From positions 62,001 to 126,000 of the forward strand of contig CAZBZS010000001.1 in assembly GCA_964496475.1 (NCBI GenBank): a stretch of DNA of 64,000 bases, written 5' to 3'. Origin of the DNA: JASLPR01 sp964496475. GTDB lineage: Bacteria; Chloroflexota; UBA11872; VXNJ01. Position numbers and translations under genes: made by a program. The notes beneath the pieces are model-generated. The model saw nothing but the letters and a program-made list of their open reading frames with translations, was not told the DNA's origin and did not search any database. Position 1 is the stretch's first letter. Each line of letters begins with the position of its first letter. Positions 17,017 to 26,875 of this stretch are shown piece after piece.

Positions 17017-18090
17017 TTGTCACTTAGAGCTCAGGCTCTCGCGGGCATCACCTTCGTCGTGGTATTCGCGATGTTCGCCGCATGTTCTCCCGGATCGTCG
17101 CCTGCCGGCGTAGCCACATCCCCGCCGCCGAGTAGCATCCCCGATTCAGATCAGGCCCATACCGAATTACCTGTTATCGAGCAGGCTGTCCAGCTTGAGT
17201 TCGAACCCGACTGCCCTCTCACTATTCCCGAGCTGGTACGTCGCATCTCGCCTGCCGTCGTCCACATCTCCACCAAAGAAGTCACCGTGAACGCCAGCGG
17301 CCGGCCGGTGCCCGCCGGCGGGGTAGGGACCAGATTTATCATCGACGCCATCGGCCTGGTCGTCACAAACGATCATGTGATCAGCGGGGCAGCCTCCATC
17401 CGGGTGACTCTCACCGACGGCCGTGATGCCGAGGCCGAGTTGATTGGCAGCGACCCGATCTCCGACCTGGCAGTCTTGAGGATCGGTCTCACCGATCTTA
17501 CGGTCGCCCCCCTTGGCCGATCCGCCGATTTGCAGGTTGGCGAAACCGTCGTGGCCATCGGTCACGCGCTAGACCTCCCCGGCGGCCCCACCGTGACCGT
17601 CGGCGTCGTCAGCGCCCTCGACCGCACCCTGACCAACGTCGGCCCCGGCGGCGCGACCCTGAGCGATCTCATTCAGACCGACGCGTCCATCAACCCCGGC
17701 AATAGCGGAGGACCGGTCCTCGACGCCTGTGGTCGAGTCGTCGGCATCAACTCCGCCGACATCCAGGGCATCGAAAATATCGGCTTCGCCATCAGCATCG
17801 ATGGCACCCGGGCAATCATTGACGAACTGATCGCCAACGGACGCATCGAACGCGGATTCCTGAGCGTCGTCAGCGCGACCGTGACCCGCGGCATAGCCCG
17901 CCGTTTCGAGCTTCCGGCCAGCGCCGGGGTATTCATCGATCGAATCTCCCCCGGGAGCGCGGCCGAGGCTGGCGGACTCCGCCCCGGAGACATGATCATC
18001 GGGCTGGCCGGCGACTCAATTGACGATCAGGGAGAACGGAGTCGGACCCTCTCACGGAAGAAAAGGGGGTCAGCGGGGGGAGGAATATAA
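17017..18090 (+). CDS. HtrA/DegP-type serine protease, lipoprotein, with shortened PDZ domain
   Basis: Envelope S1C protease of 357 residues from the TTG at 17017. The signal peptide ends with lipobox FAAC (Cys23), so it is probably membrane-anchored. The trypsin-like domain has the triad His120 (TNDHVISG), Asp150 (SDLAVLRI) and Ser230 (NPGNSGGPV), all intact. The PDZ domain starts normally (RGFLSVVSA..., RISPGSAAEAGGLRPGD, MIIGLAGDSIDD). It then breaks off into a basic tail, RSRTLSRKKRGSAGGGI, where the last PDZ helix and strands should be. Neither other frame restores them. A deletion, a local rearrangement or an assembly join near 18035 could explain this. The protease domain should still work. 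Confidence 0.9.
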   Translation: MSLRAQALAGITFVVVFAMFAACSPGSSPAGVATSPPPSSIPDSDQAHTELPVIEQAVQLEFEPDCPLTIPELVRRISPAVVHISTKEVTVNASGRPVPAGGVGTRFIIDAIGLVVTNDHVISGAASIRVTLTDGRDAEAELIGSDPISDLAVLRIGLTDLTVAPLGRSADLQVGETVVAIGHALDLPGGPTVTVGVVSALDRTLTNVGPGGATLSDLIQTDASINPGNSGGPVLDACGRVVGINSADIQGIENIGFAISIDGTRAIIDELIANGRIERGFLSVVSATVTRGIARRFELPASAGVFIDRISPGSAAEAGGLRPGDMIIGLAGDSIDDQGERSRTLSRKKRGSAGGGI

Positions 18091-18180
18091 GTCCGCGGGG
18101 ACGAGGCCGGGCCATAGACGACCACGGTGGTTCTCGGCACCCGACCCGGCTAACACCAGCGCTCGCTCCCGGGAGGCACC

Positions 18181-19158
<978 letters not shown>

Positions 19159-19217
19159 TGGATTAGGAAGCCTCCGCTTGGCAGCCGTCTCGGTCTTCAA
19201 TTGGACGGGCGAGGCCC

Positions 19218-20456
19218 GTGGCTAGCCTGTTCGCGGTCGGAGGGCTGCTCCTGGTGACCGCCTTTCTTACCGGCATCGGCGTGTTCTACCTGCTCTTCTA
19301 CCTTGTGCTGGGAATCCATCTGCTGGGCTGGTTTTGGATTCGCACGATTCGCCGCGGTTTATCTGTCGAGCGCAACCTTCTGGACCGGGTGTTCATCGGC
19401 GAGACGATTCCGGTCACGGTAAGGGTTCACAACCGGTCGCTGCTACCGGTTCCGTGGATCAGCCTCTGGGAATCGCTGCCCCGCGAACTCTCCAGCCAGG
19501 GCGTATTGAAACGGGTCACTTCGCTGGCGCCGCGATCCGAGACCGCCGTGGAATACGAGCTGACGGCCCGCCGTCGCGGGTACTACCCGGTGGGCCCGAT
19601 CGACCTGCAATACGGGGATGTTTTCGGATTTCGCCAGGAGTATCTTTGGCACGAGGAGCCGACCATGGTCATCGTGTACCCCACGGTCGTTCCCATCTCC
19701 CGCCTAGGATTGCCCTCCACAACCCCGCTGGGCACCGAAAAATCGTCGCGCATCCTCTACCAGGACCCTTCCCGGGTGATTGGCGCCCGCGAGTATCAGC
19801 CCTCCGACAGCCCCCGCATGATCAACTGGAAGGTCTCGGCCGCGCGGGGAGAGCTGTTCGTCAGGCAGGTCGAACCGGCGGTGAGCCACGAGGTGTTGAT
19901 CCTGCTGGATCTTAGTCCGGCCGGCTACTCGCAGCGATGGATCAATTATTCCAGCGAACTGTCGGTCACCGTCGCGGCCTCATTCGCCGCCCATCTGATC
20001 GAAAAACGCCAGTCCGTTGGCCTCGCCGTCAACGGTATCGACCAGGTCGCCACGGGCGGGCAGATGCTTTCCCCGGCGCTGGTGGACCTATTTCGGGCGG
20101 AGCGCTCGCCCTTCGTGGCCGTGGGAAGGGGCAGGCGCCACCTGATGCTGATCCTGGAACTGCTGGCGCGGGTGGGCCTGTTGACCGGAGCCGACATGCA
20201 ACGTCTGCTGCACCACGAGGCCGCCCGGTTGCCCTGGGGATCAACCCTGGTGGTAGTTACAGGTAAATCCGATCCCACCCTGTTGGCCACCCTGCAGGGC
20301 CGCCGGCGAGCCGGACACAACGTGCTGGCCGTTTTCACCGATACCGACGAGTCCCGAAACTCGGTCGCCGCCGCCCGCGCCGCCGGAATCGCCGCCCGCT
20401 CGATCACCGATAGAGAGCAAATAGATGTCGCGCCCGGTATCGCCACAGTCTCGTAG
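19218..20456 (+). CDS. DUF58 domain membrane protein
   Basis: A 412-residue DUF58 protein, the usual partner of MoxR ATPases. Two N-terminal hydrophobic segments (about residues 3-20 and 22-38) are followed by an extracytoplasmic beta domain with YELTARRRGYYPVGPIDL. The family core IGAREYQPSDSPRMINWKVS lies near 190-210 and is followed by a VWA-like domain beginning VLILLDLSPAGY (about 230-241). The GTG start follows the moxR gene by 59 bases. Its end overlaps the DUF4129 gene by 32 bases, implying coupled translation. Function in the family is poorly known; envelope assembly or stress is suspected. Confidence 0.92.
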   Translation: MASLFAVGGLLLVTAFLTGIGVFYLLFYLVLGIHLLGWFWIRTIRRGLSVERNLLDRVFIGETIPVTVRVHNRSLLPVPWISLWESLPRELSSQGVLKRVTSLAPRSETAVEYELTARRRGYYPVGPIDLQYGDVFGFRQEYLWHEEPTMVIVYPTVVPISRLGLPSTTPLGTEKSSRILYQDPSRVIGAREYQPSDSPRMINWKVSAARGELFVRQVEPAVSHEVLILLDLSPAGYSQRWINYSSELSVTVAASFAAHLIEKRQSVGLAVNGIDQVATGGQMLSPALVDLFRAERSPFVAVGRGRRHLMLILELLARVGLLTGADMQRLLHHEAARLPWGSTLVVVTGKSDPTLLATLQGRRRAGHNVLAVFTDTDESRNSVAAARAAGIAARSITDREQIDVAPGIATVS

Positions 20457-22029
20457 CCGACTTACCCTCTTTCTGATCGTTACCTTCGGCTATGCCCTGG
20501 TCGCACTCGGCGTGGTATTTCTGAGTCACCAGTTCGGCCTTCCCGCCATGCGCTCAGCAGCCAGTTTCGCGGCCCTCGTTTCCAGCTTCGCAATCCGCAC
20601 CTACCTGGGTTGCGTGCGGCCAAAGCGCCCATCTGACCAGATTTCCTGGCGAGACTGGTTCGTTTTCGCCCTCCCGGCCATCCTGATCGTGCGACTCACC
20701 GGTATCGTCGACGAAGGCACCGCCGAGGAGTACGAAAACTGGTATTCCTCCCTGCACGTGATCATTCTGGACATGCCGACCTTCATCCTTCTCCTCCTCA
20801 TGATCGGCACCTGGATGACCGGCGCTCTGGTCGCCGAGCAGGTTGACGCCCTTCATCCCCGCTCAATCGACGCCCGCGCTTCAGATCGATCAGATCTCGA
20901 TGGGGATGCCTCAACCGGATTGGAACGCCAGAACCGGGCCGTGGCCATGATGTGGCTGGACCGCGTCGGAGCCGGCGGTGCGGGCATTCTTATCGTCTTT
21001 TCCGGCATCCTTGTTGCCGCTCCGCCATACGTCGGGGTACCGGCCGCTATCCCGGCCGGTATCGTGCTTGTCGCCCTGTTGTTCTATTTTGTAACAATTT
21101 TGTTACTGCATAGTTACGCCAGCTTCGTTCGTCGCCAAACCAACTGGGATTTGGACCACGCTCCGCAATCACCCGGTATCGCCTCCAACTGGCTGCGTTC
21201 CACGACGTTGATCCTTGGAGTGGGCCTCCTTCTCGTCGCCTTTCTCCCCAGATTCCCCGCGCCCGACCTGAGCGACGGAGTCAGGCCATTTGTCATCATT
21301 GGCCAGGTCGTGCTCGGAATCCTTATATTGCCTTTTGTCGCTTTTGCGTACTTATTGAAACTTTTCTTCTCATTATTCCGAGGGGACGGAGAGGGCAGCG
21401 AAACTCCGATCGCGCCCAGACCGACCGTGCCTCTTACGTCGGGAAGCGAAAGCGACTGGTTGCCGTTCTTCCAATCGGCCGCCCTCTGGTTCGTGCTGGC
21501 GCTCATGATGTATTTGATCATTCGTCGCCTCCGCAACCGGCGGGCGCCGGTGCCGGTGCTGGAGCCGGTCCTCGTGGCGCTGGCCGCGATTTTCCTCCTA
21601 CCGGGACTGCTGCTCGCCGCGATCCGCGGCTTCCTCAGTCTGGCCGGAGAGGCCGTGGTGGAGGCCGCCGGTGCCACCCGCGCCGGGTTATCCCGCCTGC
21701 GCCGACCGCTCGTCTCCCGTGGAAAAGCCGTCGAGCCCGAGCCGCTTACCAATCGAGACCGGGTCTGGCGTAGCTATCGGGCCGTTCTCCAGGCCGCCGC
21801 CGCCGCCGGCCACGAGCGCCTTCCCGATCAGACCGCCGACGAATTCCGCTATGCTCTCGAACCGCATCTCGGGGAGACCCGCCTCAGTCTCCGTGCCATC
21901 ACCGGCATTTTCGTCCGGGCCCGCTACTCAAACGCCGCGGTCGGCCATGACGGCGTCCAGCGCGCCCGCGACAGCGGCGACCGGGTCGTGCGATCTCTGC
22001 AACAATCGGACCATGCAGGATCTGTTTGA
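20425..22029 (+). CDS. Multi-pass membrane protein with DUF4129 C-terminus
   Basis: A 534-residue protein with about nine hydrophobic segments: roughly residues 13-33, 38-60, 75-92, 108-127, 175-195, 200-230, 258-275, 290-320 and 350-370, with another near 385-405. The cytoplasmic C-terminus (about 440-510) has the DUF4129 pattern RVWRSYRAVLQAA...RLPDQTADEF...GIFVRARYSN. DUF4129 usually ends the TgpA/transglutaminase membrane protein of MoxR-DUF58 operons. Here no transglutaminase core (Cys-His-Asp) is visible. The start overlaps DUF58 and the end overlaps rarA by 17 bases. Confidence 0.8.
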   Translation: MSRPVSPQSRSRLTLFLIVTFGYALVALGVVFLSHQFGLPAMRSAASFAALVSSFAIRTYLGCVRPKRPSDQISWRDWFVFALPAILIVRLTGIVDEGTAEEYENWYSSLHVIILDMPTFILLLLMIGTWMTGALVAEQVDALHPRSIDARASDRSDLDGDASTGLERQNRAVAMMWLDRVGAGGAGILIVFSGILVAAPPYVGVPAAIPAGIVLVALLFYFVTILLLHSYASFVRRQTNWDLDHAPQSPGIASNWLRSTTLILGVGLLLVAFLPRFPAPDLSDGVRPFVIIGQVVLGILILPFVAFAYLLKLFFSLFRGDGEGSETPIAPRPTVPLTSGSESDWLPFFQSAALWFVLALMMYLIIRRLRNRRAPVPVLEPVLVALAAIFLLPGLLLAAIRGFLSLAGEAVVEAAGATRAGLSRLRRPLVSRGKAVEPEPLTNRDRVWRSYRAVLQAAAAAGHERLPDQTADEFRYALEPHLGETRLSLRAITGIFVRARYSNAAVGHDGVQRARDSGDRVVRSLQQSDHAGSV

Positions 22030-23377
22030 CCACGCCGCCGCGGATCGCCGAGCAGCGCAGGCGCCGCTCGCCGCCCGGATGCGCCCGCTCTCGCTGGACC
22101 GGTTTCTCGGCCAGGAGCACATCGTCGGCGAGAACGCCCCGCTCGGTGCCGCGCTGCGCCATGATCGCCTCTGGTCGGTGATCCTCTGGGGGCCACCCGG
22201 CACCGGCAAGACCACCCTCGCCACCATCGCCGCCACCATGACGGCAAGCCGTTTCATCGCCATCAGCGCCGTGACCGCTGGCGTGAAGGACATCCGCCAG
22301 GCCGTCGCCGCCGCCCGTGAGGAGCAGCGCCTCTACCAGCGCCGCACCCTGCTCTTTATAGACGAGGTGCATCGCTTCAACAAGGCCCAGCAAGATGCGC
22401 TGTTACCGCACGTCGAGGACGGCACCGTAATTCTCTGGGGAGCGACCACGGAGAACCCGTACTTCGACGTGATCGCTCCGCTCTTGAGTCGAGTGCGAGT
22501 CCTGCAACTAGAGCCTTTGGGCATCGACGAACTGCGGCTGATCCTGGGGAACGCTCTGACCGACGCGGAAGCAGGTCTGGGATTCCTCAACCTCGCGCTG
22601 GCGGAAGACGCCTTCGACTTCATCGTCGAGCGCTGCAACGGTGACTCCCGCGTAGCGTTGAACTGGCTGGAGGCGGTGGCGGAACTGGCGCAGATCGAGG
22701 GATTCAGCGAGATCTCCGTCGAGTCGATCGAGCGGGCGATGCTCCAACGACAGATCCAGTACGACCGCGACGCCGATCACCACTACGACACGATTTCGGC
22801 CTTCATCAAGAGCATCCGCGGTTCCGATCCGGACGGGGCTATCTTCTGGCTGGCCAAGATGGTGGAGGCCGGCGAGGCCCCCGAATTCATCGCCCGCCGG
22901 CTGCTCATCTCGGCTTCCGAAGATGTGGGCAACGCCGACCCGCAGGCGCTGCCGCTGGCGCTGGCAGCCTATCAGGCGGTGGAGCGCTTGGGGCTGCCGG
23001 AGGCGACCTTCCCGCTAGCGCAGGCCACCCTGTACCTGGCCAGCGCTCCCAAGAGCAATTCCGCCGGAACCGCCCTGTCCGTCGCCCGCCAGGCGATTAA
23101 GGGCGGTGCTGATGTCACCGTTCCCCTGCATCTGCGCAACGAAGCCTTCTCTGCCGCAGCGGAGCTGGGCCACGGCCGGGGCTACAAATACGCCCACGAC
23201 TTCCCCGGCCATTTCGTGGAGCAGGAACACTTGCCGGAATCGGAGCGGCAGCGCCGCTTCTATCGGCCGTCTGGTACCGGGGCCGAGGTCGACGGCGCCC
23301 GTCGGCTGCGGGAGTGGTGGGGTGAGCGTTACCGCGATCCGCCCGACGACCGGGAAACGGGCGACCCGCCCCCCTGA
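22013..23377 (+). CDS. rarA: Replication-associated recombination protein A (MgsA/RarA AAA+ ATPase)
   Basis: AAA+ ATPase that acts at stalled forks and on single-stranded DNA ends, related to clamp loaders. The open frame extends upstream to 21671, but the ATG at 22013 gives the expected N-terminus (MQDLFDHAAADRR, then RPLSLDRFLGQEHIVG) and 454 residues, the family norm. Walker A GPPGTGKTT lies near residue 60 and Walker B LLFIDEVHRFNKAQQDALL near 113. The sensor 1 GATTENPYFDV and the C-terminal tetramerisation region (AFIKSIRGSDPDGAIFWLA, RLLISASEDVG) are intact. The last 30 residues are Pro/Asp/Arg-rich and variable. Confidence 0.95.
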   Translation: MQDLFDHAAADRRAAQAPLAARMRPLSLDRFLGQEHIVGENAPLGAALRHDRLWSVILWGPPGTGKTTLATIAATMTASRFIAISAVTAGVKDIRQAVAAAREEQRLYQRRTLLFIDEVHRFNKAQQDALLPHVEDGTVILWGATTENPYFDVIAPLLSRVRVLQLEPLGIDELRLILGNALTDAEAGLGFLNLALAEDAFDFIVERCNGDSRVALNWLEAVAELAQIEGFSEISVESIERAMLQRQIQYDRDADHHYDTISAFIKSIRGSDPDGAIFWLAKMVEAGEAPEFIARRLLISASEDVGNADPQALPLALAAYQAVERLGLPEATFPLAQATLYLASAPKSNSAGTALSVARQAIKGGADVTVPLHLRNEAFSAAAELGHGRGYKYAHDFPGHFVEQEHLPESERQRRFYRPSGTGAEVDGARRLREWWGERYRDPPDDRETGDPPP

Positions 23378-23411
23378 TCAAGGCCCAGACAACCGCGGCC
23401 CATCGGGCTCT

Positions 23412-23963
23412 TCAGCGCGGCGGTCTGGCCCTCGTCTGCGCCACCGGAGTTTTGCCAAAATACCGCTTCAGAGTCGGCTTGAAGGCAGCCTGCTGGATGT
23501 GATTCATGAAGAGATCGACCTTGATGGGCCGGTCGCCCTTGCCTTCGAACCGAATCCTCCCCGGCCCCAGTCCGTACCGCGCGAATTCGTCCCACTGATA
23601 GAGCCGCCCGTTTTCAAGCGCGAAGCCCTCGGTGGTAAAGACATACCTTGTCGGCATCACCACCACCACCACGATGCCCACGAGAATGAACATCTCGCCG
23701 AGGCCATCTTCGGTGAGGCGAAGATTGGCGAGCGTCTCGGAGCCGATAATACGTCCGACCAGGAACAGATTGCTGATGCCCAGCGCGATCATCACGTACC
23801 TGCTGTGAACCAGCAGCTTTTGCATATAAGTAAGCCGCGTATCGTGTACCTGTTGGCCTGGAGGGCGGCGATTAAACGGTGCCCATACACGATTGAACAT
23901 CATCGCCACCGCAAACAGTGCCACGACCAGCAAGATGAGCGAAGGAATTCTCTCGCTCGGCAT
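23412..23963 (-). CDS. Small membrane protein of unknown function
   Basis: A 183-residue protein from the ATG at 23963, which follows a GAAAGG. The longer frame to 24092 would overlap the yebC start and adds unlikely sequence. Hydrophobic segments lie at about residues 6-24, 55-75 and 90-110. The C-terminal part (about 115-183) is soluble with strands such as YVFTTEGFALENGRLYQWDEF and DRPIKVDLFMNHIQQAAF. This recalls bacterial PH-like or DUF5673-like domains, but I cannot assign a family firmly. It is convergent with rarA and divergent from yebC. Confidence 0.65.
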   Translation of the reverse strand: MPSERIPSLILLVVALFAVAMMFNRVWAPFNRRPPGQQVHDTRLTYMQKLLVHSRYVMIALGISNLFLVGRIIGSETLANLRLTEDGLGEMFILVGIVVVVVMPTRYVFTTEGFALENGRLYQWDEFARYGLGPGRIRFEGKGDRPIKVDLFMNHIQQAAFKPTLKRYFGKTPVAQTRARPPR

Positions 23964-24080
23964 ACTTGACCTTTCGTGATCTGCACGGCGTTCCGCAGCC
24001 ACCCACGCGACGCGGTACAGTAGAATCCGAATAGAGAATAACCTGAGCAGCCCTCTGATCGCAGTCGCCAGGAGCGCCGT

Positions 24081-24833
24081 ATGTCCGGACACTCCAAATG
24101 GTCCACGATCAAGCGGGCCAAGGCCTCCACCGACGCCAAGCGAGGCCAGTTGTTTTCCAAGCTGGGCGGCGAAATCGCCGTCGCCGCGCGGATGGGCGGG
24201 CCTGACCTCGAATCCAATTACCGGCTCAAGATGAGCGTGCAGCGCGCACGCGCCGCCAACATGCCCGCCTCCAACATCGACCGTGCCATCCAGCGCGGCG
24301 CCGGCGGCACGAACGAGAACGATCTATTCGAACTCACCTACGAAGGCTACGGCCCCGGCGGAGTGGCGATTTTCATTGATGTCATCACCGACAACCGCAA
24401 CCGTTCCGTAGCCCAGGTCCGCAACGTGCTGGACACCTCCGGCGGCCACCTCGCCGACAGCGGCAGCGTCGCCTGGCTGTTCGAGCCTCGTGGGGAGATC
24501 AGCCTCCCGCTGGGCGACCTCGATTTCGACGACATCTTCATGGCCGCTGTCGACGCCGGCGCCGAGGACGTCGAAGAGGAAGAAGGCACCGTGTTCGTGT
24601 GGACCCGCCCGGACCGGCTCGACGCGGTGAGACAGGAGCTCGCTGGCGCGGGTATCGAGGTTGAGAAAGCGGAACTGGGTCGGCTCGCCACCTCCCCCCT
24701 CGATCTCGAAGAACGCCAGGCGGTGCAGGTGTTGCGGCTGGTCGAGAAGCTGGAAGACCTCGACGACGTGCGCAAGGTGGACACCAATCTCAATCTTGGC
24801 GAAGAAATCGTTGAAGCCTACGCCACCGCCTAG
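24081..24833 (+). CDS. yebC: YebC/PmpR family protein
   Basis: YebC-family proteins were long described as transcriptional regulators and more recently linked to relieving ribosome stalling. The 250-residue protein starts MSGHSKWSTIKRAKASTDA and has the family blocks AARMGGPDLESNYRLK, NMPASNIDRAIQRG and YEGYGPGGVAIFID. It ends with the typical acidic C-terminus NLNLGEEIVEAYA. AGGAG stands 7 bases before the ATG. A likely terminator follows. ruvA and ruvB come next, but the ruvC gene that often sits between yebC and ruvA is absent. Confidence 0.96.
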   Translation: MSGHSKWSTIKRAKASTDAKRGQLFSKLGGEIAVAARMGGPDLESNYRLKMSVQRARAANMPASNIDRAIQRGAGGTNENDLFELTYEGYGPGGVAIFIDVITDNRNRSVAQVRNVLDTSGGHLADSGSVAWLFEPRGEISLPLGDLDFDDIFMAAVDAGAEDVEEEEGTVFVWTRPDRLDAVRQELAGAGIEVEKAELGRLATSPLDLEERQAVQVLRLVEKLEDLDDVRKVDTNLNLGEEIVEAYATA

Positions 24834-24863
24834 ATGCTGAGACCGGCGCCCTACCGCCGCGAT

Positions 24864-24895
24864 CGCCGTCGATTCCCGCCAGACGGCGGCTTTTT
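24864..24895 (+). terminator. Rho-independent terminator after yebC
   Basis: CGCCGTC (24864-24870) pairs with GACGGCG (24882-24888) across an 11-base loop, and GC then TTTTT (24891-24895) follow. It lies 30 bases after the yebC stop and 43 bases before ruvA, so ruvAB may need its own promoter. Confidence 0.6.
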
Positions 24896-24937
24896 CACCA
24901 CCGACCCCACGACCCATCACCCGGAACGACGACGCCC

Positions 24938-25516
24938 ATGATCGCCCGCATCCAAGGTGAGGTAGTGGCCGCGGGAACCGACTGGCTCGAAATTCGCCCC
25001 GAAGGCGTAGGACTCGTCTTGCGCGCCAGCGTGGTCGAGAGCACCGCCGGCCGCTACGCCGCCGGCGGCCAAGCCATCACCCTGCACACCCACCTGCACG
25101 CGTCCGACGACGGGCCCGGCCTCTTCGGATTCAAATCGTCTCACGAGCTTGAGGTCTTCCGGGCACTGATCCGGGTCTCGGGCGTGGGTCCGCGGCTGGG
25201 CATCCGCGTTCTCTCGGCTCTAAGCCCCGACCGCCTGATCGCGGCCATTAACGACGAGAGTGTCAAAATCCTGCAATCGGTCTCTGGAGTGGGCGCGCGC
25301 ACCGCCGGTCGCCTCGTATTGGAGCTAAAAGGAAAACTCGTGGAATCCGGAGTTGCCGCGAGTCAGCCGGCCGGATCGGAGGAGGCACTGGAGGCGCTCC
25401 TGGTGCTCGGCTACTCAAGGACCGAAGCGCTTGAGGGGATTTCTCAGGCCGTCGAACCCGACATGTCGGTGGAGAACCAGATATCGGCAGCCCTTAGAGC
25501 GCTGGCCAGTCGCTGA
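24938..25516 (+). CDS. ruvA: Holliday junction branch migration protein RuvA
   Basis: Tetrameric junction-binding partner of RuvB. The 192-residue protein has the N-terminal OB fold (MIARIQGEVVAAGTDWLEI to about 63) and two helix-hairpin-helix units, LIRVSGVGPRLGIRVLSAL (about 78-97) and LQSVSGVGARTAGRLVLEL (about 111-130). The C-terminal RuvB-binding domain is EEALEALLVLGYSRTEAL (about 147-164). ruvB begins 18 bases downstream. Confidence 0.96.
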   Translation: MIARIQGEVVAAGTDWLEIRPEGVGLVLRASVVESTAGRYAAGGQAITLHTHLHASDDGPGLFGFKSSHELEVFRALIRVSGVGPRLGIRVLSALSPDRLIAAINDESVKILQSVSGVGARTAGRLVLELKGKLVESGVAASQPAGSEEALEALLVLGYSRTEALEGISQAVEPDMSVENQISAALRALASR

Positions 25517-25534
25517 TGATTCACCGTTCGCGAC

Positions 25535-26569
25535 ATGACTGACCGCATCACCACCCCCGAGGCATCCGGGCGCGAGCTGCAACAGGACGCCGCCCTGCGG
25601 CCGCGGACTTTTGATGACGGCGATTTCATCGGTCAGGCGCAGACCAAGGAGGGCCTGCGCATCCTCATCCAGGCCGCCCGGCAGCGCGGAGAGGCCGTGG
25701 ACCATGTCCTGATCTCCGGGCCGCCCGGGCTGGGCAAGACCACCCTCGCCTACATCATCGCCCGGGAGATGAACGCCAAAATTCGCGTTACCAGCGGACC
25801 TGCGATCGAGCGTCCCGGCGACCTGGCCGCTACCCTGAACAGCCTCGCCCGTGGTGACGTTCTGTTCATCGATGAAATCCATCGTCTCGGCAAGCCGGTC
25901 GAGGAAATTTTGTACCCCGCCATGGAGGACGGTCAGCTTGATCTGGTCGTGGGGCAGGGCTCAGGCGGTGTGCGTACCTACCGCATCGGCCTCCCTCCGT
26001 TCACCCTCGTCGGTGCCACCACCCGCCTGGGGCTTCTCTCCGCTCCCCTGCGAGACCGCTTCGGCGTTATCTATCGCCTCGATTTTTACAATGAGGAAGA
26101 GTGCACCCGCATCGTGCGCCGCTCTGCCGGCCTTCTGGATGTCGAGATGGATGAAGAGGGTTGCCTGGATATCGCCCGTCGCGCCCGCGGCACCGCCCGC
26201 GTGTGCAATCGGCTCCTGCGCCGGGTCCGCGACTATGCCCAGGTCGAAGGCGACGGCGTCATCACCGGCGCCATAGCCCACACCGCCCTGGCCACCCTGG
26301 CCGTCGACGCCCGGGGACTGGACGATATGGATCGCCGGATACTTGACACCATCGTTTCCAAGTTCGACGGCGGCCCTGTCGGGCTCTCTACCCTCGGGGC
26401 CTCATTATCCGAGGATCCCACCACCCTTGAGGACTATCACGAGCCCTACCTGCTGCAGCTCGGGTTCATCGCCCGCACCCCTAGGGGGCGCGTCGCCACC
26501 CGGCTTGCCTACGAGCACCTGGGCCTTGAGCCCCCGGCCGCGGACCGTGGCCAGCCCGCGCTCTTTTAG
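25535..26569 (+). CDS. ruvB: Holliday junction DNA helicase RuvB
   Basis: Hexameric AAA+ motor that drives branch migration with RuvA. In the 344-residue protein Walker A GPPGLGKTT lies near residue 62 and Walker B LFIDEIHRL near 109. Sensor 1 GATTRLGLLSAPLRDRFG, including the arginine finger, lies at about 161-178, and sensor 2 RGTARVCNRLLRRVRDYA near 217. The winged-helix C-terminal domain ends GFIARTPRGRVAT. The acylphosphatase gene starts 3 bases after the stop, suggesting one transcript. Confidence 0.97.
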   Translation: MTDRITTPEASGRELQQDAALRPRTFDDGDFIGQAQTKEGLRILIQAARQRGEAVDHVLISGPPGLGKTTLAYIIAREMNAKIRVTSGPAIERPGDLAATLNSLARGDVLFIDEIHRLGKPVEEILYPAMEDGQLDLVVGQGSGGVRTYRIGLPPFTLVGATTRLGLLSAPLRDRFGVIYRLDFYNEEECTRIVRRSAGLLDVEMDEEGCLDIARRARGTARVCNRLLRRVRDYAQVEGDGVITGAIAHTALATLAVDARGLDDMDRRILDTIVSKFDGGPVGLSTLGASLSEDPTTLEDYHEPYLLQLGFIARTPRGRVATRLAYEHLGLEPPAADRGQPALF

Positions 26570-26572
26570 GTC

Positions 26573-26875
26573 GTGTCTGTGACCGACGCCGGGCAGAATA
26601 ACCTCGCCGGGGTCCACATCTACGCCTCCGGCCGCGTGCAGGGCGTCGGCTTTCGTTACTTCGTTACCCACCGCGCCGCCGAACTTGGAATCAGCGGATT
26701 CGTGCGCAACACTCCCGATGGGCGGGTCGAAGTTCGCGCCGAAGGGACCAAATCCGCCTTGGAAGCGCTGGAGCAGGCGGTACAATCGGGACCGCACCTG
26801 GGTTCCGTAACGGAGTTGGATGTCCGGTGGATGGACGCCACCGGCAATTATGTTGAGTTTCGCGCCACCGCATGA
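26573..26875 (+). CDS. acyP: Acylphosphatase
   Basis: Small cytoplasmic enzyme of about 100 residues that hydrolyses acyl phosphates. The signature YASGRVQGVGFRYFV (about residues 17-31) includes the catalytic Arg of GFR, and GFVRNTPDGRVEV (about 42-54) includes the catalytic Asn. The GTG start is 3 bases after the ruvB stop. A second in-frame GTG two codons later is also possible. The end overlaps the next gene by 4 bases. Confidence 0.94.
   Translation: MSVTDAGQNNLAGVHIYASGRVQGVGFRYFVTHRAAELGISGFVRNTPDGRVEVRAEGTKSALEALEQAVQSGPHLGSVTELDVRWMDATGNYVEFRATA

Noticed and set aside
21671..22012. N-terminal extension of rarA
   Set aside because: The extension overlaps the DUF4129 gene completely and the RarA family start is at the ATG 22013.
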